Below, piece by piece: positions 26,712 through 33,213 of a DNA stretch of 39,033 bases (positions are counted from its first letter, which is position 1; each line of letters starts with the position of its first letter). The position numbers and the translations under genes were made by a program. A model generated the notes under the pieces. The model was not told the origin of the DNA and made no database searches. It was given only the letters and a program-made list of their open reading frames with translations. Source of the stretch: Collinsella sp. (GTDB lineage Bacteria; Actinomycetota; Coriobacteriia; Coriobacteriales; Coriobacteriaceae); the NCBI GenBank assembly GCA_018376905.1, contig JAHAAK010000022.1, positions 1-39,033 on the forward strand. Reading direction: 5' to 3'.

Positions 26712-28175
26712 ATGAGCTCTGAAAAACGAGGAACGATTGGTTCGTTCGCTCTGCTGGGCATGACGGTCGCCGCCGTGTTCGGTATCAAGAACATCATCAA
26801 CAACAACGCGGCTATCGGCTTGGCAGCTGCGCCGTCGTTCTTCTTCGCCACGCTTTTGTACTTTGTCCCCTATACCCTGGTTACCGCCGAGTTCGTCGGC
26901 CTTAACAAGGACTCCGAGTCGGGCGTGTACGCCTGGGTTAAGACCTCGATGGGTGGCCGCTGGGCGTTCCTGACGGCATTTAGCTACTGGTTCGTTAACC
27001 TGTTCTACTTTGCGTCCGTCCTGCCCAATGTCATCATTTACGCGAGCTATGTGTTCTTTGGTGCCAATGCCGAGCTTTCGCAGCTGTGGATCACCATTAT
27101 CGAGATCGTTGTCTTTGCTATTGCCACGTGGGTGTCGACTAAGGGCGCTAAGTGGATTGGCTCCATTTCCTCCTTCGGCTCGACCGCGGCTCTCGGCCTG
27201 ACTGCCGTGTTCATCTTGCTGTCCCTGGCTGCTGCCCTTGGCGGCGTCGAGTTCGCTACGGCTCCTACTCCCGCTAACATGGCTCCCGACATGAGCAACT
27301 TCGCCACTATGTGGGGCTTCTTCGGTACGCTTGCCTGGATCATCCAGGGCGTTGGCGGCGCTGAGTCCGTCGGCGTGTTCCTTAACGACCTTAAGGGCGG
27401 CGTCAAGGCCTTCGTGCGCACCGTCGTTATCGCCGGCCTGACCATCGGCCTTCTGTATGCAGGCGCTTCGCTGCTGGTTAACCTGTTCATCCCCGAGGGC
27501 GGCGTTGCCATCTTCACCGGCATCTTCGACGTGTTCGGCGCTGTCTTTGCCCACTTTGGCATTCCCATGGAAGTGTCCACGCGCGTCATCGGCCTGATCC
27601 TTCTCGCCGCTACGCTGGGCTCCCTCATGATGTGGACCTCCGCTCCCATCAAGGTCTTCTTCACCGAGATCCCCAAGGGCGTCTTTGGTAGCAAGATCGT
27701 CGAGCTCAACGAGCATGGCATTCCTGCCCGCGCCGCTTGGCTGCAGTTCGCCATCGTCGTCCCCATCCTAATCATCCCTGCTTTGGGCTCCGGTAACCTC
27801 GACGACCTGCTCATGATCGTCACCAACATGACGGCTGCCACCGCTCTGCTCCCGCCGCTGCTGATCCTGCTTGCCTACTTTATGCTGCGTAAGAACTTCG
27901 ACGCTGCTCCCCGTGGCTTCCGCATGGGCTCGCGCAGCTTTGGCCTGGTCGTTGCCGCATTCCTGCTTGTGGTCTTCTGCTTCGTGCTTATCTGCGGCAC
28001 CATTCCGCTCGATCAGCCGCTGTGGCTGACGCTGGTCTACAACGTTGGCGGCGTGGTTGTCTTCCTGGGCCTTGCCGTGATGTGGTACAACCGCTACATC
28101 AACCGCCTGCGCGAAACCGATCCCGAGGCTGCTGAGAACGAGCTTCGCCCCTCCGTCCTCGACATGATGGAGTAG
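26712..28175 (+). CDS. APC-superfamily amino acid permease
   Basis: A predicted 487-residue inner-membrane transporter with about twelve hydrophobic helices. The N-terminus KRGTIGSFALLGMTVAAVFG matches helix 1 of the amino acid-polyamine-organocation superfamily, ESGVYAWVKTSMGGRWAF the helix 2-3 region, and WIIQGVGGAESVGVF the helix 6 region. Similarity is to the glutamate/GABA-antiporter-like branch (GadC, YjeM), but the substrate is not certain. ATG 26712 with GGGAGGG upstream is preferred over the in-frame TTG at 26700. No decarboxylase or amino-acid enzyme is adjacent. The gene lies between two terminators, so it is transcribed alone. Confidence 0.88.
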   Translation: MSSEKRGTIGSFALLGMTVAAVFGIKNIINNNAAIGLAAAPSFFFATLLYFVPYTLVTAEFVGLNKDSESGVYAWVKTSMGGRWAFLTAFSYWFVNLFYFASVLPNVIIYASYVFFGANAELSQLWITIIEIVVFAIATWVSTKGAKWIGSISSFGSTAALGLTAVFILLSLAAALGGVEFATAPTPANMAPDMSNFATMWGFFGTLAWIIQGVGGAESVGVFLNDLKGGVKAFVRTVVIAGLTIGLLYAGASLLVNLFIPEGGVAIFTGIFDVFGAVFAHFGIPMEVSTRVIGLILLAATLGSLMMWTSAPIKVFFTEIPKGVFGSKIVELNEHGIPARAAWLQFAIVVPILIIPALGSGNLDDLLMIVTNMTAATALLPPLLILLAYFMLRKNFDAAPRGFRMGSRSFGLVVAAFLLVVFCFVLICGTIPLDQPLWLTLVYNVGGVVVFLGLAVMWYNRYINRLRETDPEAAENELRPSVLDMME

Positions 28176-28222
28176 CGGCTAGGATTAATCTACGGCTGTG
28201 GAATAAATCGATTCCCTTTCCT

Positions 28223-28259
28223 AAGGAGGGGCCTTACGAGGCCCCTCCTTTTGTGTTTT
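28223..28259 (+). terminator. Intrinsic terminator after the permease
   Basis: AAGGAGGGGCC (28223-28233) pairs perfectly with GGCCCCTCCTT (28240-28250), followed by TTGTGTTTT. Confidence 0.9.
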
Positions 28260-28272
28260 GGAGCATGGTTTT

Positions 28273-28509
28273 GGACCCTGTGGGCAAAAAATGCCAAATA
28301 TGAGTACTGTTGCAAAAGAGGTGGCATATTTTTCGGCCTGTTCTGAGTGAAAATGGGCTCAAAATCAATTTATCTAACCCCCTATAGACGCGATTCGATG
28401 GCTTCCAAAACATTAAAATCGGCCAAATCGGCCAATTTGCTCTCAATTCTGCTGCTACTAAATTTGTGACAGTACTCATATTTGCCACTTTTTGTCCACG
28501 GGGTGTCCG
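28273..28509. repeat. AT-rich long-armed inverted repeat (family D)
   Basis: The left arm (28273-28316) contains GCCAAATATGAGTACTGT; the right arm (28465-28509) is its reverse complement at about 36 of 44 positions, with ACAGTACTCATATTTG at its core. About 150 AT-rich bases lie between, including the tandem GGCCAAATCGGCCAA near 28420. No open frame exists inside. The base composition is far from that of the flanking genes, suggesting a mobile palindromic (MITE-like) origin or a structured RNA. The remainder of 28176-28596 is the permease terminator and the HPr promoter. Confidence 0.75.
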
Positions 28510-28536
28510 AAAGGGTCCTCGACAAGCATCTAACGC

Positions 28537-28542
28537 TACAAT
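28537..28542 (+). promoter_or_regulatory. Possible -10 box of the HPr gene
   Basis: TACAAT lies 54 bases before the chosen HPr start codon and directly after the family D element. No consensus -35 at proper spacing is seen. Confidence 0.35.
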
Positions 28543-28596
28543 AACTACCACATGGCTGGGTTTGCCAGCCGAATGTACGATGTCGTGGGAGGGGAC

Positions 28597-28845
28597 ATGG
28601 TCGAGTTTACAAAGACGATTAAAGATCCGTTGGGATTACATGCCCGCCCGGTTGCGCTGCTCTATGACATCATTGCCAAGCATCGTTGCGACGTGTCAGT
28701 CAGTATCGGCGATCGCCACACGAATGGCCGCGATGTCATGGGACTCATGGCTCTCTACGGCGAGTGCGGCGAGGACATCATCTTCCGCGTTTCGGGCGTG
28801 GATGAGGCCTCCTGCGTCACGTCGATCAGAAACCTCTCGCTCTAA
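28597..28845 (+). CDS. HPr-family phosphocarrier protein with Asp at position 46
   Basis: An 82-residue HPr-like protein of the phosphotransferase system. With ATG 28597 (GGGAGGGGAC upstream, preferred over ATG 28552) the phosphorylation site falls at His15 in LGLHARPVALL with Arg17 intact, as in canonical HPr. The regulatory loop reads NGRDVMGLMAL where HPr normally has a serine, so Asp occupies position 46, the residue HPr kinase modifies. It could still accept phosphate from enzyme I at His15. No enzyme I or sugar permease is adjacent, and a terminator follows. Alternatives are a regulatory paralogue (compare Crh, which instead loses His15) or a nitrogen-PTS NPr. Confidence 0.87.
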   Translation: MVEFTKTIKDPLGLHARPVALLYDIIAKHRCDVSVSIGDRHTNGRDVMGLMALYGECGEDIIFRVSGVDEASCVTSIRNLSL

Positions 28846-28860
28846 GCGCATCAATGTGAC

Positions 28861-28877
28861 AAGGGGACAGTCCCCTT
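28861..28877. repeat. Short GGGGACAGTCCCC palindrome
   Basis: AAGGGGAC-A-GTCCCCTT, followed by TGTTG, just after the HPr gene. It resembles the GGGGACAG-type palindromes that occur as REP-like remnants in many genomes; a related, larger one lies at 32103-32187. Confidence 0.5.
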
Positions 28878-28901
28878 TGTTGCATAAATTGGTATGACAA
28901 G

Positions 28902-28941
28902 GCACCGCAAAGAGATGGTCTTTGTGGTGCTTCTTTTGTTT
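28902..28941 (+). terminator. Terminator downstream of the HPr gene
   Basis: GCACCGCAAAGA (28902-28913) pairs with TCTTTGTGGTGC (28919-28930), with one G-U/A-C difference, followed by TTCTTTTGTTTC. Confidence 0.75.
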
Positions 28942-28984
28942 CGTATAGGAAACTTTTTCGAAATCTGAATGGGGACCCTTTCCA

Positions 28985-29038
28985 AAAAGTTAACCACGTG
29001 TTAGTTTACTAAAGCGAACATAGATGTGGCTAACTTTT
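28985..29038. promoter_or_regulatory. Dyad upstream of feoA, possible iron-repressor site
   Basis: AAAAGTTAACCAC (28985-28997) pairs with GTGGCTAACTTTT (29026-29038) at 12 of 13 positions, with the smaller palindrome TTAGT-TT-ACTAA (29001-29012) between them. The TTA/TAA-type half-sites resemble DtxR/IdeR-like boxes. The location directly upstream of the Feo genes fits iron control, but no regulator gene is nearby. Confidence 0.5.
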
Positions 29039-29080
29039 ACCATGTCGATGTGAAGGACGAACTGACGTTAGGAGCCACTC

Positions 29081-29323
29081 ATGTCTTGCGGACCGCAGAT
29101 GCCGGCAATGCCGCTTTCGATGGTAAAAGCGGGCGAAACCGTGCGCGTGTCTCGTGTAAAGGGCAATGAGGACATGAAGCACCACCTCAAGGACCTCGGC
29201 TTTGTCGAGGGCAGCGAAATCCACGTGGTGAGCTCGAGCGGCGCCAATATCATCGTTACGGTGCTGGGCGCACGCTTTGGTATCGATTCCAAGGTTGCCA
29301 TGCACATCATGACCGTCGGTTAG
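29081..29323 (+). CDS. feoA: FeoA-domain protein 1
   Basis: An 80-residue SH3-like FeoA-domain protein, a small cytoplasmic partner of the ferrous iron permease FeoB. After about 15 extra N-terminal residues (SCGPQMPAMPLSM) comes the domain: VKAGETVRVSRVKGNED, then HHLKDLGFVEGSEIHVVSS, and GARFGIDSKVAMHIMTV at the end. TTAGGAG precedes the ATG. A second FeoA follows after 39 bases and feoB after that, forming one operon. Two separate FeoA proteins are common in Gram-positive Feo operons. The Cys at residue 3 is not known to be functional. Confidence 0.9.
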   Translation: MSCGPQMPAMPLSMVKAGETVRVSRVKGNEDMKHHLKDLGFVEGSEIHVVSSSGANIIVTVLGARFGIDSKVAMHIMTVG

Positions 29324-29362
29324 TCTGCAGCATTTCATAAAAACCGAAAGGGGGACAAGAGG

Positions 29363-29584
29363 ATGAAGACGTTGGGTGACGTTAAGGTGGGCGAGAGCTC
29401 CACCATCGTCAAGCTTCACGGTGAGGGTGCGCTTCGCCGCCACCTTATGGACCTGGGGCTCATCAAGGGCACTTCGTTCAAGGTCGTGAAGGTTGCACCG
29501 CTCGGTGATCCGGTCGAGATCAACGTGCGCGGCTACGAGCTTTCCATCCGCAAGGAGGAGGCCGCCGTCGTCGAGGTTCAGTAA
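29363..29584 (+). CDS. feoA: FeoA-domain protein 2
   Basis: A 73-residue FeoA-domain protein, of the usual length. Visible are LGDVKVGESSTIVKL, LRRHLMDLGLIKGTSFKVVKV and GDPVEINVRGYELSIRKEEA, the last being the strongly conserved C-terminal strand region of canonical FeoA. It is closer to the E. coli FeoA pattern than the first copy, which is the more divergent. GGGGGACAAGAGG precedes the ATG. It lies between the first feoA and feoB, with 123 bases before feoB that contain an additional dyad. It probably binds FeoB and helps its activity; the two copies might act together or under different conditions. Confidence 0.92.
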   Translation: MKTLGDVKVGESSTIVKLHGEGALRRHLMDLGLIKGTSFKVVKVAPLGDPVEINVRGYELSIRKEEAAVVEVQ

Positions 29585-29612
29585 GGACTCGCGGCGCATA
29601 TTTCTGCAGATA

Positions 29613-29632
29613 AAGTTAGGTTTTTCTAACTT
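29613..29632. promoter_or_regulatory. Iron-box-like dyad between feoA and feoB
   Basis: AAGTTAG (29613-29619) and CTAACTT (29626-29632) are perfect arms around GTTTTT, extended by CTGCA and TGCAG at 29604-29608 and 29635-29639. The TTAG/CTAA half-sites are like those of DtxR/IdeR boxes. It may give feoB its own control, or act as an mRNA hairpin within the operon. Confidence 0.5.
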
Positions 29633-29707
29633 AATGCAGCATCTTTGAAGCACATTATCCAGCCTGCGCGGAGAAAGCAGCGCAGACATACAAGGAAGAA
29701 GGATTGA

Positions 29708-32035
29708 ATGGCGGATTCTCAGATCCATGTCGCGCTGGCGGGTAACCCCAACTGCGGCAAGACCACGCTTTTCAACCTGATTACCGGCGCCAACGGCTAC
29801 GTTGGCAACTGGCCCGGCGTCACGGTTGAGAAAAAGGAAGCCAAGCTCCTAAGCGACAAGAACGTTACCATCACGGACCTCCCTGGCATCTACTCGCTTT
29901 CCCCCTACAGCCCCGAGGAGCAATGCTCGCGCGATTACCTCATGAGCGGCGAGCCCGATGTTGTCGTCCAGGTTGTCGACGCCACCAACCTCGAGCGCAA
30001 CCTGTATCTGGCGCTTCAGGTTATCGAGACCGGCCTGCCCGTGGTCGTTGCCCTCAACATGGCCGACCTGGTCGAGAAGAACGGCGACAAGATCGACACG
30101 GACAAGCTCTCCAAGAAGCTCGGCTGCCCGGTCATGATGATCTCGGCCCTTAAGAACAAGGGTATTAAGGAGCTGTTCGAGCAGGTCAAGAAGTCCGCTG
30201 CTTCCAAGGGCCAGGTGCCGGAGCACAAGTTCGACTCCTCCATCGAGGACGTTCTGGACCACATCGAGAATAACCTGCCTGCGAGCGTTCCCGCCAACAA
30301 GCGTCGCTACTACGCCGTCAAGCTGTTTGAGCGCGATGCAGACGCCTGCAAGCTCATCAACCTCACCAAGGAGAAGGCCGCTCGCGTGGAGCAGCTGGTC
30401 GCCCAGTGCGAGCAGGACTGCGACGACGACGCCGAGTCCATCATCACCGGCGAGCGTTACGGCGTGATTGCCCACATCATTGACGAGTGCCTCACCAAGG
30501 CTCCGGCAAAGATGAGCACCTCCGAGAAGATCGACCGCGTGGTTACCAACCGTATCCTGGGCCTGCCGATCTTTGTGGTCATCATGTTCTGCGTGTACTA
30601 CATCGCCGTTTCTACCCTGGGCGGCACGGTGACCGACTTCACCAACGACCAGCTCTTCGGTACCGACGGTTGGTATGTGCTCGGCCAGGGTCGCGACGCC
30701 TACGACGCGGCCGTCGAGGCTGCGGGTGACAATGCCGACTCGGTCGACCCGGCACAGTACGGCCCCTATGTCCCGGGTATCACCACCGTGGTGCACGACG
30801 CCCTTGTGGCGGGCGGCACCGAGGACGGTGGCCTGGTCGATTCGCTGGTCTGCGACGGCATCGTCGGCGGCCTGGGCGCCATCTTCGGCTTCGTCCCGCA
30901 GATGTTCCTGCTGTTCGTCATGCTGTCCTTCTTGGAGGACTGCGGCTATATGGCCCGCGTCGCCTTCATCATGGACCGCGTGTTCCGCCGCTTTGGCCTG
31001 TCCGGTAAGTCCTTCATCCCCATGCTCGTGTCCTCGGGCTGCGGCGTCCCCGGCGTCATGGCTACCAAGACCATCGAGAACGAGAAGGACCGCCGCATGA
31101 CGGTCATGACCACCACGTTCATTCCCTGTGGCGCTAAGCTGCCGATCATCGCCCTGCTCATGGGTTCCATCATCGGCGATTCTTCTACCACCGCCGCGTG
31201 GATCAGCCCGCTCTTCTACTTCCTGGGCGTCTTTGCCGTCATCGCCTCGGGCCTCATGCTCAAGAAGACCAAGCTCTTCGCCGGCCGCCCGACCCCGTTT
31301 GTCATGGAGCTCCCCGCTTACCACTTCCCGGCGATCCGCTCCTGGGCGCTGCACGTGTGGGAGCGCTGCTGGGCCTTTATCAAGAAGGCCGGCACGATCA
31401 TCTTCGCCTCTACCGTCGTGGTGTGGTTCCTCTCCAACTTTGGTAGCTACAACGGCTCCTTTGGCTTCCTGCCTGCGATGGACGGCATCCCCGAGGAGTT
31501 CATGGACTACTCCGTGCTCGCCATGCTGGGCAACCTGGTCGCTTGGATCTTTGCCCCGCTCGGCTTTAGCACCTGGCAGGCAACCGCGCTGACTGTCTCT
31601 GGCCTCGTCGCCAAGGAGAACGTTGTCGCCACCGCCGGCTCGCTGCTGTCCGTCGCCGACGCGGGCGAGACCGACCCGAGCCTGTGGACCGCGTTTGCCG
31701 GCATGTTCCCCACCATGGGCGCCTGCGTTGCCTTCGGCGCGTTCAACCTGCTGTGCGCTCCGTGCTTTGCCGCTATGGGTACCATCCGCAACCAGATGAA
31801 TTCCGGCAAGTGGACCGCGATTGCCCTCGGCTACGAGTGCGCCTTCGCTTGGGTGATCGGCCTGTTCATCAACCAGTTCTATAACCTGCTTGTCCTTGGG
31901 CAGTTTGGCTTCTGGACGGTTGTGGCTATCGTGCTGCTGGTCGCGATGCTCTTCCAGATTTTCCGTCCTATGCCCAAGCACGCTTGGACCGACGAGGACG
32001 AGACCAACACTGCTTCCGCTGCAGTTTCCGCCTAA
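29708..32035 (+). CDS. feoB: Ferrous iron transport protein B
   Basis: The main Fe2+ permease, in the inner membrane. The 775-residue protein has an N-terminal G domain with G1 AGNPNCGKTTLFN (residues 11-23), the ITGANGYVGNWPGVTVE switch region, G3 DLPG and G4 NMAD, then a helical GDI-like domain to about residue 270. The membrane part has two gate repeats, with SSGCGVPGVMATKT carrying the conserved Cys of the first gate and NLLCAPCFAAMGTIRNQM the second. Between the first helices is an Asp-rich extracytoplasmic insertion near residues 310-370, GRDAYDAAVEAAGDNADS. It is co-transcribed with the two feoA genes; a Cys-rich FeoB-associated protein follows. Confidence 0.96.
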   Translation: MADSQIHVALAGNPNCGKTTLFNLITGANGYVGNWPGVTVEKKEAKLLSDKNVTITDLPGIYSLSPYSPEEQCSRDYLMSGEPDVVVQVVDATNLERNLYLALQVIETGLPVVVALNMADLVEKNGDKIDTDKLSKKLGCPVMMISALKNKGIKELFEQVKKSAASKGQVPEHKFDSSIEDVLDHIENNLPASVPANKRRYYAVKLFERDADACKLINLTKEKAARVEQLVAQCEQDCDDDAESIITGERYGVIAHIIDECLTKAPAKMSTSEKIDRVVTNRILGLPIFVVIMFCVYYIAVSTLGGTVTDFTNDQLFGTDGWYVLGQGRDAYDAAVEAAGDNADSVDPAQYGPYVPGITTVVHDALVAGGTEDGGLVDSLVCDGIVGGLGAIFGFVPQMFLLFVMLSFLEDCGYMARVAFIMDRVFRRFGLSGKSFIPMLVSSGCGVPGVMATKTIENEKDRRMTVMTTTFIPCGAKLPIIALLMGSIIGDSSTTAAWISPLFYFLGVFAVIASGLMLKKTKLFAGRPTPFVMELPAYHFPAIRSWALHVWERCWAFIKKAGTIIFASTVVVWFLSNFGSYNGSFGFLPAMDGIPEEFMDYSVLAMLGNLVAWIFAPLGFSTWQATALTVSGLVAKENVVATAGSLLSVADAGETDPSLWTAFAGMFPTMGACVAFGAFNLLCAPCFAAMGTIRNQMNSGKWTAIALGYECAFAWVIGLFINQFYNLLVLGQFGFWTVVAIVLLVAMLFQIFRPMPKHAWTDEDETNTASAAVSA

Positions 32036-32064
32036 GTCCGAATAAGGATCAACCCCTTTCCACG

Positions 32065-32097
32065 AGCCCGGGTGTCTCAGTGACACTCGGGCTTTTT
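32065..32097 (+). terminator. Intrinsic terminator after feoB
   Basis: AGCCCGGGTGTC pairs with GACACTCGGGCT (one mismatch) around a short loop and is followed by TTTTT. Confidence 0.88.
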
Positions 32098-32102
32098 GAC
32101 GC

Positions 32103-32187
32103 AATGGGGGGACAGATTGCTTTGCTCCAGAAGTAAGATGTGGCGTTTCCGCAGATAAAACCGACCAAAATAAACCTGTCCCTATTT
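32103..32187. repeat. REP-like GGGGACAG...CTGTCCC element
   Basis: GGGACAG (32109-32115) and CTGTCCC (32176-32182) with matching AAT/ATT flanks enclose about 60 bases without coding potential. It resembles GGGGACAG-type palindromic units, with a smaller one at 28861-28877. No transposase gene for such units is in the window. Confidence 0.45.
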
Positions 32188-32240
32188 GGTAGGTGGAGAA
32201 TGGGGTAAAGTAAGTGATGGTTAACTAGAGGAGGCTTGCT

Positions 32241-32441
32241 ATGGCACCTATCGATCTTGTTGTACTGGCTGTTATCGGTATTGCGTTTGTCGCCGTGTGC
32301 GTGCGCATCTACCGCAAGGGCACCTGCGCCGACTGCGCTCAGGGTGGCGTTTGCACGGGGCATTGCTCCAACAAAAAGACGTGCGCCGCACTTAAGGGCG
32401 TGGACAAAATCGCCGAAGACTTGGGCCGCGGCGTCCAATAG
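32241..32441 (+). CDS. FeoB-associated Cys-rich membrane protein
   Basis: A 66-residue single-pass protein. Residues about 5-24 are a hydrophobic helix (DLVVLAVIGIAFVAVCV), followed by a basic IYRKG and a Cys cluster TCADCAQGGVCTGHC with further Cys at the CSNKKTCAAL stretch. This layout matches the short FeoB-associated Cys-rich proteins found after feoB in Gram-positive bacteria, thought to aid ferrous iron handling, although their exact role is not known. AGAGGAGGC precedes the ATG. It is separated from feoB by a terminator, so it is transcribed at least partly from its own promoter. A strong terminator follows. Confidence 0.85.
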   Translation: MAPIDLVVLAVIGIAFVAVCVRIYRKGTCADCAQGGVCTGHCSNKKTCAALKGVDKIAEDLGRGVQ

Positions 32442-32455
32442 GGCCCAGACACCCA

Positions 32456-32491
32456 AACGCCCCGCGAGCATCCGCTCGCGGGGCGTTTTTT
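32456..32491 (+). terminator. Strong bidirectional-looking terminator
   Basis: AACGCCCCGCGAGC (32456-32469) pairs perfectly with GCTCGCGGGGCGTT around ATCC, ending in TTTTTT. It separates the Feo region from the convergent kdpE and could serve both sides. Confidence 0.92.
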
Positions 32492-32508
32492 CACTTTTGT
32501 GTGGTGGG

Positions 32509-33213
32509 CTAGAGACGCTGCATGCGGTACCCGACACCCATGTGCGTCTGAATCATCTTGGGGTGAGAGGGGTCTGCCTCGATCTTCTTGCGCAGGGTGC
32601 GCATGAACACACGCAGGCTCGCCAGATCGCTGTCCCAGCTCGTGCCCCATATCTCGCGGGTGATGAAGGTGTGGGTGAGCACCTTGTCGACGTTTTTCGC
32701 CAGAAGGACGAGCAATTTGTACTCGGTTGGGGTGAGCGAGAGCTCGCGCCCGTCTTTCGTCGCGTATCCTGCGGCGTAGTCGATATGCAGCGGACCGTTG
32801 TCGAACGTGCTCGCTTCTGTCGACTCGCTCGACGCCATCGAGGAGCGCCTCAAATTCGCACGGACGCGCGCGAGCAACTCATCCACAGAAAAGGGCTTGG
32901 TGAGGTAGTCGTCTGCCCCTGCGTCAAGTGCTGCAATCTTGTCGGAATCTTCGGTGCGCGCCGAAATGACGATAATGGGGACTGCCGACCAGCTTCGGAT
33001 TTTCGTGATGACCTCGATGCCGTCAATGTCGGGAAGGCCGAGGTCGAGCATGATGAGGCTGGGGCCGTGCGACACCGCATCCATGATGGCGGCCTGGCCG
33101 TTGCAAACCTTGCTCACGACATAGCCGTGAAGGTCAAGCGCGGTCGAAACGAGGTTTTGAACGGTCAGGTCATCTTCGACCAAGAGGACGCGTGGCTTAG
33201 CGGCATTATTCAT
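32509..33213 (-). CDS. kdpE: KdpE-type response regulator
   Basis: A 234-residue OmpR/PhoB-family regulator of the potassium-uptake operon. The receiver domain has the acidic pair in LLVEDD (Glu13, Asp14), the phosphoacceptor Asp57 in MLDLGLPDIDG, a conserved Thr/Ser in VISART and Lys in DDYLTKPF. The C-terminal winged helix contains LTPTEYKLLVLLAKN and ends THMGVGYRM. The ATG at 33213 overlaps the kdpD stop codon by eight bases, so the pair is translationally coupled; the frame is open further upstream but only inside kdpD. Identity as KdpE rests on similarity and on its partner and neighbours. Confidence 0.94.
   Translation of the reverse strand: MNNAAKPRVLLVEDDLTVQNLVSTALDLHGYVVSKVCNGQAAIMDAVSHGPSLIMLDLGLPDIDGIEVITKIRSWSAVPIIVISARTEDSDKIAALDAGADDYLTKPFSVDELLARVRANLRRSSMASSESTEASTFDNGPLHIDYAAGYATKDGRELSLTPTEYKLLVLLAKNVDKVLTHTFITREIWGTSWDSDLASLRVFMRTLRKKIEADPSHPKMIQTHMGVGYRMQRL

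Noticed and set aside
25365..27716. Minus-strand frame of 783 codons across ebgA, ebgC and the permease
   Set aside because: Runs antisense through three well-supported genes and two intergenic gaps; no domain recognised.
29849..32104. Minus-strand frame of 751 codons opposite feoB
   Set aside because: Antisense shadow; the plus-strand FeoB motifs are unambiguous.
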